Part shown: one piece after another, positions 1 through 5,146 of the stretch
How the letters are laid out: each line of letters starts with the position of its first letter
Position numbering within the stretch: position 1 is the stretch's first letter
Notes under the pieces: generated by a model
The model's input: only the letters and a program-made list of their open reading frames with translations
Told to the model about the DNA's origin: nothing
Databases searched by the model: none
Program-made: the position numbers and the translations under genes
Source of the DNA: Prevotellaceae bacterium
Lineage (GTDB): Bacteria; Bacteroidota; Bacteroidia; Bacteroidales; UBA932
Assembly (NCBI GenBank): GCA_031257655.1
Contig: JAIROF010000236.1
Span: 1-5,206, forward strand
DNA: 5,206 bases
Direction: 5' to 3'

Positions 1-2273
1 CCAACGCCGGAAAGTACGTCATCTCCGTGGAAATTAAGGAAGGCGACAACTACAGCAGCGCTACCCTCGAGCTGCCGGATACGCTCACCATTGAGAAAGC
101 TACCCCCACCCGCGACCTCTTAGGCTACTCGCCCGAAGATTTTACAGCAACCTACACTGGCAAGCCGCAGCCCGTCGTCGTAACGGTGCAGGACGATGCG
201 GTGGGGCTGGGCGGCATCACCGTGCTCTACAACGATGACGCCACGACGCCAACCAACGCCGGAGAGTACGTCATCACCGTGGAAATTAAGGAGGGCGAAA
301 ACTACAGCAGCGCTACCCTCGATCTGCAGAAAACGCTCACCATCGAAAAGGCACCCCCCACCCTCGACCTCTTAGGCTACGCGCAGGAAAATTTGAAAAC
401 AACCTACAACGGCTCGCCGCAGCCCGTTCCAGCGCCGAAGGAGGTGGAGGGAATGGGCCGCATCACCGTCCTCTACAACGAAGAGCCTGAGCCGCCAATC
501 AACGCCGGAGACTACGTTATTACGGTAAAAATTGATGAGACCGGCGAAAGCTACAGCAGCGCTACCCTCGAGCTGGGAACGCTCACCATCGAAAAAGCTA
601 CCCCCATCCCCGACCTCCTGAGCTACTCGCTCGACGATTTTGAGAAAACCTACAACGGCGAACAGCAGCACGTTGACGTAACGGTGCAGGACGATGTGGT
701 GGGGCTGGGCGGCATCACCGTGCTCTACAACGATGACGCCACGACGCCAACCAACGCCGGAGACTACGTTATTACGGTAAAAATTGAGGACGGCGAAAAC
801 TACACCAGCGCTACCATCGAGCTGCAGAAAACGCTCACCATCGAAAAGGCACCCCCCATCCTCGACCTCCTGAGCTACTCGCTCGACGATTTTGAGAAAA
901 CCTACACCGGCACGACGCAGCCCGTTGACGTAAAGAAGCAGGACGATGCTGTGGGGCTGGGCGACATCGCCACCGTGCTCTACAACGGAGAGCCTGAGCT
1001 GCCAACCAACGCCGGAGAGTACATCGTCACTGTGGAAATTGAGGACGGCAAAAACTACACCAGCGCTACCCTCGAGCTGCCGGATACGCTCACCATCGGC
1101 AAAGCGCAGCTAAAGCCCGGCGACCTGAAGATGACGCCCACTAAGGCTACCTACGACGAGCAGCAGCACGGCGTTACGGTGCAGCCGCGCTTCCCTTGCG
1201 ACAAGACCTGCGCCGACATGGGAGACGTCACGGTCTTCTACGACGGCAAAACCGAAATGCCCGTCAAAACGGGCGAATACCTCGTAACCGTAACGATTAC
1301 CGAAGGCGAGAACTACCAAAGCGTCACCACGCCCATGCCGCTGGGCATTTTCCAAATCCGGCAGCCAACAACGCTGCGCGATACCGTTTGCCTGAACGAG
1401 GCGTACAGCCGGCACGGCTTTACGCTGCCCGAGCAGGCCAAGAACGGCCTGTTTACGCACGCGGATACCATCAGGGGTGAGCTTTACGACAGCATTGTGC
1501 ACCTAAAGCTGCTGGTGTACGATTCCATCCTGTTTAGCGTAGACAACTTCATCGCCTGCGCCGACGACAGGGAAGCCGCAGTGGAGTTCGATCTCAACGA
1601 AAACAGCGCCGCCCCAAGCCGCTACTCCCTTACCTTTGGCAAGGCGCAGCGCTTTTTTGCCGACAACGTCGAAAACGCGCCCCTGCCCGCCGCCATCCCC
1701 ATGCTCAACGTCCGCCCCGACGTATACAGCGCCACGCTCAGGCTCTCCAACGGCAAGTGCCACTCAAAAGAGCTGCCCTTTACCATCACCGTCCACTACC
1801 CCTCCTCCATCATGAAGCAAAAGTGGAACAACGTGATAGCGCTCTACAAGAGCGAATACGAGTTCAGCAGCTACCAGTGGATCAAAGACGGCGTGGAGAT
1901 ACCCGGCGCCACGCTGCCCTACCTCTACACGCCGCCGATGCTCGATTTTTCCGCCGGCTACACCGTCCTCCTCACGAGAACCGACGGCGTAACCCTTCCC
2001 GCCTGCTCATGCAAACTTGCCCCGCCTACCCCGCAGCAGGAGGAAAGCATCGCCGCATACCCTACCGTAATGGACAAGGGCGCCGACATTACCATCCTCT
2101 CGCTTCAGCAGGGCGAAGCCATTACCCGAAACACGCTGGGCGCCGGAGTAAGCCGACAAAAATTTAGCGCCGGAACGGCAAGAATCGGCGCACCGGCGCA
2201 AGCGGGCGTATACTTCGTTGAGCTGCAAGTGGACGGCGAAAAAACTAAAACTGTAAAGATACTCGTAAAGTAA
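1..2273 (+). CDS. T9SS-secreted MBG-repeat surface protein, 5'-truncated
   Basis: The frame is open from the left edge (first full codon at position 3) to TAA at 2271-2273, so the N-terminus and signal peptide lie outside the window. Residues here are numbered from the GTG at 27, which is an internal codon and not the real start. Residues 1-449 are tandem beta-rich repeats of the MBG/YDG type; each unit carries a TY(N/T)G motif, a TVLYN strand, a TNAGEY motif and a TLTIEKA strand. Residues 450-590 form a less recognisable region with Cys455, Cys511 and Cys578. Residues about 596-662 look Ig-like (YQWIKDG, then a YTVLLT strand, then CSC). Residues about 674-748 match a T9SS type A sorting domain, with AYPT, then GVYFVELQ, then a KTVKILVK ending. 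In this family such tails direct export across the outer membrane and are cleaved on anchoring. I infer a cell-surface or extracellular adhesin-like role; the ligand is unknown. The outer-membrane protein gene follows 72 bp downstream. Confidence 0.9.
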   Translation, partial: NAGKYVISVEIKEGDNYSSATLELPDTLTIEKATPTRDLLGYSPEDFTATYTGKPQPVVVTVQDDAVGLGGITVLYNDDATTPTNAGEYVITVEIKEGENYSSATLDLQKTLTIEKAPPTLDLLGYAQENLKTTYNGSPQPVPAPKEVEGMGRITVLYNEEPEPPINAGDYVITVKIDETGESYSSATLELGTLTIEKATPIPDLLSYSLDDFEKTYNGEQQHVDVTVQDDVVGLGGITVLYNDDATTPTNAGDYVITVKIEDGENYTSATIELQKTLTIEKAPPILDLLSYSLDDFEKTYTGTTQPVDVKKQDDAVGLGDIATVLYNGEPELPTNAGEYIVTVEIEDGKNYTSATLELPDTLTIGKAQLKPGDLKMTPTKATYDEQQHGVTVQPRFPCDKTCADMGDVTVFYDGKTEMPVKTGEYLVTVTITEGENYQSVTTPMPLGIFQIRQPTTLRDTVCLNEAYSRHGFTLPEQAKNGLFTHADTIRGELYDSIVHLKLLVYDSILFSVDNFIACADDREAAVEFDLNENSAAPSRYSLTFGKAQRFFADNVENAPLPAAIPMLNVRPDVYSATLRLSNGKCHSKELPFTITVHYPSSIMKQKWNNVIALYKSEYEFSSYQWIKDGVEIPGATLPYLYTPPMLDFSAGYTVLLTRTDGVTLPACSCKLAPPTPQQEESIAAYPTVMDKGADITILSLQQGEAITRNTLGAGVSRQKFSAGTARIGAPAQAGVYFVELQVDGEKTKTVKILVK
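111..1373 (+). repeat. Tandem MBG-type repeat units within the surface protein gene
   Basis: Five complete units can be delimited: 111-362, 363-608, 609-860, 861-1112 and 1113-1373. They encode 84, 82, 84, 84 and 87 residues; the tail of a sixth unit precedes 111. The first and third units share positions 179-265 and 677-763 with only one mismatch in 87 bases. The second and third share 501-535 and 753-787 exactly, and the third and fourth share 611-654 and 863-906 exactly. The unit ends alternate between a QKTLTIEKAPP type and a TLTIEKATP type, so the array also has a two-unit period of 498 bp. The fifth unit is divergent: it ends in FQIRQPTT and carries a CDKTC loop. Such arrays usually act as rigid stalks that present a functional domain; that role is inferred here. 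Confidence 0.9.
2046..2270 (+). other. T9SS type A C-terminal sorting domain (coding sub-region)
   Basis: The last 75 residues of the surface protein have the usual layout of a Por secretion tail: a proline-containing first strand (AYPTVMDKGADITI), a central strand with a short spacer, a GVYFVELQVDGE hairpin, and a basic terminal strand ending in ILVK. In known T9SS cargo this domain is recognised by the outer-membrane translocon and removed during attachment. The assignment is by motif recognition only. No translocon genes are present in the window. Confidence 0.85.
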
Positions 2274-2345
2274 AATGATGAGCTGCAAAGATTTTGAACC
2301 GCGAAGTATTTCGGGCAAACCCTTAAACCGCAAATTTGGGGCGCT

Positions 2346-3257
2346 ATGAGCAGGCACAGGTCAACGGTCTTCAGCCTGCTGCTTATGGCGGCGGTAGCGG
2401 CTATGCTGGCCTGCTCCCACCGGGCAGCAGCGCAGCAATACTACGCCAACCGGCACAAAGGGCACCGGATTTTTATGTGGATTGGCGGCGGGTATTCGAG
2501 GCTCGACCTGCACCTGAGCAGCATCCCAACGCTTGGGCACGCGGGGGGATGCCTCGGCGGCGGCTATGGCTATTCGCTCAGCGAGAACATAGCCGTCAAC
2601 GCGGGCGTAGAGTACGCGCTGCTCGAATCGGCCACCAAGCCGGCCGGCTTTACGGTGGAGAGGCCTATATTCGATACGGAGGACGATTTCCTCACCATCC
2701 TCTACTCCTTTTTCCGCTACGCCGAGCGCCAGCGCGCGCACAGCATCAACATCATGCCGGTGAGCGTAGAGTACGCCGACGGCTGGTTTTACTGCGCCGC
2801 AGGGACAAAGGCAGGCCTGCTCGTGAGCGCCAACGCCGTTACCGCAGCCAACGCCGAGCTAAAGGGCGACTACGAAAAGTACCGCGGGATTTTTCAGGAA
2901 ATCCCCTACCTCCCGAAAATCAGCGTCCGGACGGCAAACAGCATCAGCCTCCGCGTAAACCTCATGGCGAGCGCAGAAGTGGGCGTAAACATTGCCGGCA
3001 GCAGCAGCACAAAAAAGAGCGACCCCTTGCGCATTGCGCTCTTTTGCGACTATGGCCTGAGCAACATCTCCAAGGCTTCCGGCTCGAAGCGCGTACGCTA
3101 CGACGACGAGGTGGTGCCGAGCATGGTGAACTTCAACAGCCTAACCGACAGCGACGCCAACCGCATCACATCCCTCCTGGTGGGGCTAAAGCTGACGGTA
3201 TACTTCAAATCGTCAAAGACAAAAAGAGTATACCCCTGCTTCTGCCCGTATCCATAG
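2346..3257 (+). CDS. Outer-membrane beta-barrel protein with signal peptide
   Basis: This is a 303-residue protein. Residues 1-29 form a signal peptide: a basic start (MSRHR), a hydrophobic core (SLLLMAAVAAMLA) and an AAA|Q site that suits signal peptidase I. Cys23 is in a poor lipobox (MLAC) with no acidic residues after it, so I prefer a cleaved, non-lipidated protein. The mature part has alternating hydrophobic and glycine-rich strands typical of a small barrel: IFMWIGGGYSRLDL, GGGYGYSLSENIAVNAGVEY, INIMPVSVEYADGWFY, SLRVNLMASAEVGVNI, RIALFCDYGLSNI and SLLVGLKLTVYF. It resembles the broad outer-membrane beta-barrel (OMP_b-brl) family; it lacks the N-terminal QFSQY-type motif expected of PorP/SprF. 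The C-terminus carries a short CFC tail (Cys298, Cys300) after the last strand. The ATG at 2346 is chosen because the signal peptide begins there. It lies 72 bp after the T9SS cargo gene and may be co-transcribed with it. Substrate and partner are unknown. Confidence 0.8.
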   Translation: MSRHRSTVFSLLLMAAVAAMLACSHRAAAQQYYANRHKGHRIFMWIGGGYSRLDLHLSSIPTLGHAGGCLGGGYGYSLSENIAVNAGVEYALLESATKPAGFTVERPIFDTEDDFLTILYSFFRYAERQRAHSINIMPVSVEYADGWFYCAAGTKAGLLVSANAVTAANAELKGDYEKYRGIFQEIPYLPKISVRTANSISLRVNLMASAEVGVNIAGSSSTKKSDPLRIALFCDYGLSNISKASGSKRVRYDDEVVPSMVNFNSLTDSDANRITSLLVGLKLTVYFKSSKTKRVYPCFCPYP

Positions 3258-3272
3258 AGGAAGCTCTAAAAA

Positions 3273-3309
3273 CCCCTGCGCTCGCTGGTAGCGCTATAAG
3301 TTGCAGGGG
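3273..3309 (+). terminator. Stem-loop after the barrel gene, possible terminator
   Basis: CCCCTGC at 3273-3279 is the exact reverse complement of GCAGGGG at 3303-3309. A smaller alternative stem is possible inside it (GCGCT at 3278-3282 with AGCGC at 3290-3294). The structure starts 15 bp after the stop of the barrel gene and is flanked by A runs on both sides. No clear T tract follows on the + strand, so termination is plausible but not established. It could instead be a processing or stability hairpin. Confidence 0.4.
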
Positions 3310-3356
3310 CGAAAAACCTGATTTTACAACAAAACAACCTCATTCTTACTAGCGAC

Positions 3357-3956
3357 ATGGCCGTTCAAACCCTTTATCAGCAAGCCCTCAAGTTCGCGGC
3401 CGAGCGCCACGGCGAACAGAAAATCCCCGGCAGCAGCATTCCCTACGTGGCACACCTGAGCAACGTGTGCATGGAAATCCTCTTTGCCGCCGCGCAAACC
3501 GCCGGTTTCAACCTGGCGCTCGCCCTGCAAGTCGCCTTGCTGCACGACGTGCTGGAGGATACCAACGCCACCGACGCGGAGCTGGCCGAGCAATTTGGCG
3601 CAGCCGTTGCTTGCGGCGTAAGAGCGCTAACCAAAAACAGCGCCTCGCCCCAAGCCGAAAAGATGCGCGATGCGCTACAGCGCATCAAGCAGCAACCCAA
3701 AGAGGTGTGGGCGGTGAAGCTTGCCGATCGCATCGCGAACCTGCAGCCGCCTCCGGCGCAATGGACAAAGGAGAAAATTGGGCAATACCGCCAAGAGGCG
3801 CAGACCATTTACGAGCACCTCAAAGACGGAAACGCCTACCTCGCAACCCGATTGAAAGATGCGATTGAAAAATATCCTCCAAAGGAGAGGGAGTGGCTTG
3901 CGCCGAATAATGTCGAATCCCCGCTCCCCGCTCCTTTGGAGAGGGGCCGGGGGTGA
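3357..3956 (+). CDS. Stand-alone HD-domain (p)ppGpp hydrolase-like protein (MESH1/SpoT-hydrolase type)
   Basis: This 199-residue cytosolic protein is a single HD domain with no synthetase, TGS or ACT domain. The expected RelA/SpoT hydrolase motifs appear in order. RHGEQ (17-21) is followed by PYVAHL with His33. ALLHDVLEDT supplies the His63-Asp64 pair and Glu67-Asp68. Then come an FG..V...V.ALTK segment (80-93) and VKLADRIANL with Asp124 and Asn128. By family knowledge His33, His63, Asp64 and Asp124 bind Mn2+, and the Glu-Asp pair is catalytic. The likely reaction is removal of the 3'-pyrophosphate from (p)ppGpp; other nucleotide substrates, including NADPH, are reported for MESH1-like enzymes, so substrate choice is an inference. 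The ATG at 3357 gives the usual family N-terminus; the leader is A/C-rich with no strong Shine-Dalgarno site. Residues 174-199 are atypical because they are encoded by a palindromic repeat element. The gene is flanked by unrelated genes. Confidence 0.85.
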   Translation: MAVQTLYQQALKFAAERHGEQKIPGSSIPYVAHLSNVCMEILFAAAQTAGFNLALALQVALLHDVLEDTNATDAELAEQFGAAVACGVRALTKNSASPQAEKMRDALQRIKQQPKEVWAVKLADRIANLQPPPAQWTKEKIGQYRQEAQTIYEHLKDGNAYLATRLKDAIEKYPPKEREWLAPNNVESPLPAPLERGRG

Positions 3957-3958
3957 GG
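3876..3958. repeat. Palindromic repetitive element overlapping the 3' end of the HD gene
   Basis: CTCCAAAGGAG at 3877-3887 is an exact inverted copy of CTCCTTTGGAG at 3931-3941. Each arm is itself nearly palindromic and is followed by GGAGAGGG-type sequence; the right side continues into GGGGCCGGGGGTGAGG. From memory, this G-rich tail next to a CTCCTTTGGAG core is typical of dispersed intergenic repeats in many bacteria, whose conceptual translations read PLERGRG on one strand and HPRPLSKGAG on the other. Here the left arm encodes PPKERE and the right arm encodes APLERGRG plus the TGA stop of the HD protein. Confidence 0.7.
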
Positions 3959-4026
3959 TCTGATGAAAATCAAAAAAAAAATCCGAGCTACGCTAAGTAA
4001 AACATAAATAAAATAAACAAGCAGCA

Positions 4027-4635
4027 ATGGACAGATACGTTAGCCAGCTGGCTGAAGATTTGCAGGCAGCCGAGCACAAAAAAATTCCTGCGGCAGTCCG
4101 CAACAAAAAGGCGACCATGGAGGAGTACTTCGGAATAAGGCAAATAGCCTTTCCGCCGGACGAAAGGCTGTCGGAAGCCCAGCTAAATGCCCTCAACAAG
4201 GCCATCATTTCGCTGCTGGAGGCGCATCGCTATATGGTGAACATCACAGCAATAAAAGGCTTGCCGGCGAACATCCTCTACCGCTACTTTGTAAAGCAAT
4301 GGGTAAAAGAAGTATACTATGCCAAAGACGGATTGCTGGGCTTGGAGTTTTGTGACGACAACCCGGAGGAATGCTGGCTGCAGGAGTGGTGCAAAAAAAC
4401 CTGGTGTGAGGTGGACGACGACTATACGCCGCCATACTATAACGGAATTTACGATGACAACGGAAATAAAATTGACGTACACTCCCTACCCGTACCGGAG
4501 CTTTGCCTCACTTGCAGAAGCTACATGGTCGACGATTGGGAGGAAAATATTTTGTGCTCCATGACCCGCATGGATGCGAGCATGGACGATGAAGATTTTA
4601 TTTGCCATGCCTACAAAAAGAGGCGAAAGCATTAG
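4027..4635 (+). CDS. Conserved-looking cysteine-rich protein of unknown function
   Basis: This 202-residue protein has no signal peptide or membrane segment, so it is probably cytosolic. I do not recognise a named family. Residues 1-95 look mostly helical (QLAEDLQAAEHKK; LNALNKAIISLLEAHRYMV; LYRYFVKQWVKEVYY). The middle is acidic and rich in aromatics and cysteines (Cys109, Cys116, Cys122, Cys127; a DDDYTPPYY run). The C-terminal 45 residues carry CLTC (160-163), Cys177 in ENILC and Cys193 in DFIC, that is Cys-x2-Cys-x13-Cys-x15-Cys, which could hold zinc or an iron-sulfur cluster. The tail is basic (KKRRKH). The ATG at 4027 follows an A-rich leader (AAATAAACAAGCAGCA) typical of Bacteroidota starts, and coding begins 70 bp after the HD gene. 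Function is unknown; a metal-binding or structural-zinc role is inference from cysteine spacing alone. Confidence 0.75.
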   Translation: MDRYVSQLAEDLQAAEHKKIPAAVRNKKATMEEYFGIRQIAFPPDERLSEAQLNALNKAIISLLEAHRYMVNITAIKGLPANILYRYFVKQWVKEVYYAKDGLLGLEFCDDNPEECWLQEWCKKTWCEVDDDYTPPYYNGIYDDNGNKIDVHSLPVPELCLTCRSYMVDDWEENILCSMTRMDASMDDEDFICHAYKKRRKH

Positions 4636-4695
4636 CTAAACAACCGCATAATATCTACCTGACATGCAAGCAATTTGCGCCGCAAAAGAAGCATG

Positions 4696-4727
4696 AAATG
4701 TTGTGGCTTACAAATGTTGTGGCTTAC
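4696..4727. repeat. Two perfect tandem copies of a 16-bp unit
   Basis: AAATGTTGTGGCTTAC occurs at 4696-4711 and again at 4712-4727 without a mismatch, followed by AAA. It lies about 60 bp after the stop of the cysteine-rich protein gene. It may be a recent replication-slippage duplication or a paired protein-binding site; the sequence does not decide between these. Confidence 0.85.
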
Positions 4728-4795
4728 AAAGAAAGAAAGAAAACAAAAGCGCAAAAAAAATTCACGGCGCACCAAAAAAATTGCCGTTCACAAAA

Positions 4796-4815
4796 CGCCG
4801 TCCCTCCGGACGGCG
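4796..4815. terminator. GC-rich perfect hairpin, possible terminator
   Basis: CGCCGTCC at 4796-4803 and GGACGGCG at 4808-4815 form a perfect 8-bp stem with a 4-base loop. On the + strand it is preceded by AAAA and followed by CACC, so it lacks a U tract. Read on the - strand it is followed directly by TTTTG, which is closer to an intrinsic terminator. It could end transcription from the 4027-4635 gene, but it lies 160 bp beyond the stop codon. Confidence 0.4.
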
Positions 4816-4904
4816 CACCGGCTGAACGCATTGTCAAAAACGGAAAACGAAAAACATTCAAAATCGGGCGCCCATACCAAAATAAGCGCACAACGCAGCT
4901 ACGT

Positions 4905-4940
4905 TTTGCCACCCTTTTAAAAAAAAATATGCTATCTTTG
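4905..4940 (+). promoter_or_regulatory. Bacteroidota-type promoter
   Basis: TATCTTTG at 4933-4940 fits the -7 consensus TAnnTTTG used by the Bacteroidota primary sigma factor. An upstream TTTG at 4905-4908 can serve as the -33 element, although the 24-base gap is somewhat longer than usual. A nine-base A tract (4919-4927) lies between them. Transcription would start within about 5-10 bases after 4940 and read into the heptamer repeat and the leader of the gene starting at 5147. Confidence 0.7.
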
Positions 4941-4953
4941 TAGCCGGAGAGCC

Positions 4954-5002
4954 TTTTAGGTATTAGGTATTAGATATTAGATATTAGATATTAGATATTA
5001 GA
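4954..5002 (+). repeat. Seven-unit heptanucleotide tandem repeat in the leader
   Basis: Six consecutive 7-bp units run from 4961 to 5002: one TATTAGG, then five identical TATTAGA. An imperfect unit, TTTTAGG, precedes them at 4954-4960. The array starts 13 bases after the -7 box and so lies at the very beginning of the predicted transcript. Identical short units are prone to slippage, so copy number may vary between strains. Confidence 0.9.
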
Positions 5003-5090
5003 CTTTATATTGATTAAGCAGCATTAAAACAATAATAGCATTGACAATCAACACAGCTACAAGCTAATCAATCTAACACTAATATCTAAT
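4990..5090 (+). promoter_or_regulatory. Long inverted repeat (potential RNA hairpin) in the 5' leader
   Basis: ATTAGATATTAG at 4990-5001, part of the heptamer array, is the exact reverse complement of CTAATATCTAAT at 5079-5090. Nested inside, ATTGATTA at 5009-5016 pairs exactly with TAATCAAT at 5065-5072, and two more GC pairs follow after a single bulged A (5018-5019 with 5063-5064). The apical loop is about 43 bases. The same 3' arm could pair with any of four registers in the heptamer array. This looks like a structured leader; a regulatory role is inference. Confidence 0.5.
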
Positions 5091-5146
5091 TCAAGTTTCC
5101 CACATTTTACAAATGTCAGAATGATAAATAATTATAAAACAATCCA

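Larger units (their letters stand above)
4636..4904. other. A-rich intergenic region, no supported gene
   Basis: I see no credible coding gene here. A lysine-rich reading frame crosses it, but it overlaps the previous gene and runs through a 16-bp tandem repeat whose length is not a multiple of three. The region holds that repeat (4696-4727), a GAAA-rich purine run (about 4731-4745), two poly-A tracts (4753-4760 and 4774-4780), a GC-rich hairpin (4796-4815), and a 10-bp direct repeat ACGGCGCACC at 4764-4773 and 4810-4819. The second copy of that direct repeat overlaps the hairpin. Confidence 0.6.

Noticed and set aside
1110..1502. Open frames on the - strand inside the surface protein gene (also 372-671 and 1503-1763)
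   Set aside because: They mirror the GC-rich repeat gene, lack leaders, and show no recognisable domain.
2331..2338. CAAATTTG as a -7 promoter box for the barrel gene
   Set aside because: It misses the first consensus base and no TTTG lies at suitable -33 spacing. Transcription would start almost at the start codon.
2346..2414. Lipoprotein signal at Cys23 of the barrel protein
   Set aside because: The MLAC context is a weak lipobox, no acidic export signal follows, and a good AAA|Q signal peptidase I site lies six residues later.
2336..3352. A 338-codon open frame on the + strand overlapping the beta-barrel gene in another frame
   Set aside because: It is extremely arginine-rich and low in complexity, as expected for a shadow frame in GC-rich DNA. 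The 2346-3257 frame has a signal peptide and barrel strands.
3963..4007. A 14-codon frame (MKIKKKIRATLSKT) just before the cysteine-rich protein gene
   Set aside because: It is mostly a product of an A tract, with no other support as a peptide or leader gene.
4602..4943. A 113-codon lysine-rich open frame
   Set aside because: It overlaps the end of the 4027-4635 gene, crosses a 16-bp tandem repeat and poly-A tracts, and ends in the promoter box. The composition follows the A-rich DNA and not a protein.
4954..5002. The heptamer array as a CRISPR-like structure
   Set aside because: The units are 7 bp and directly abutting with no spacers, so it is a simple tandem repeat.
4990..5090. Possible invertible promoter flanked by the 12-bp inverted repeats
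   Set aside because: No TAnnTTTG box is found on either strand between the arms, and no recombinase gene is in the window. The promoter lies outside the repeats.
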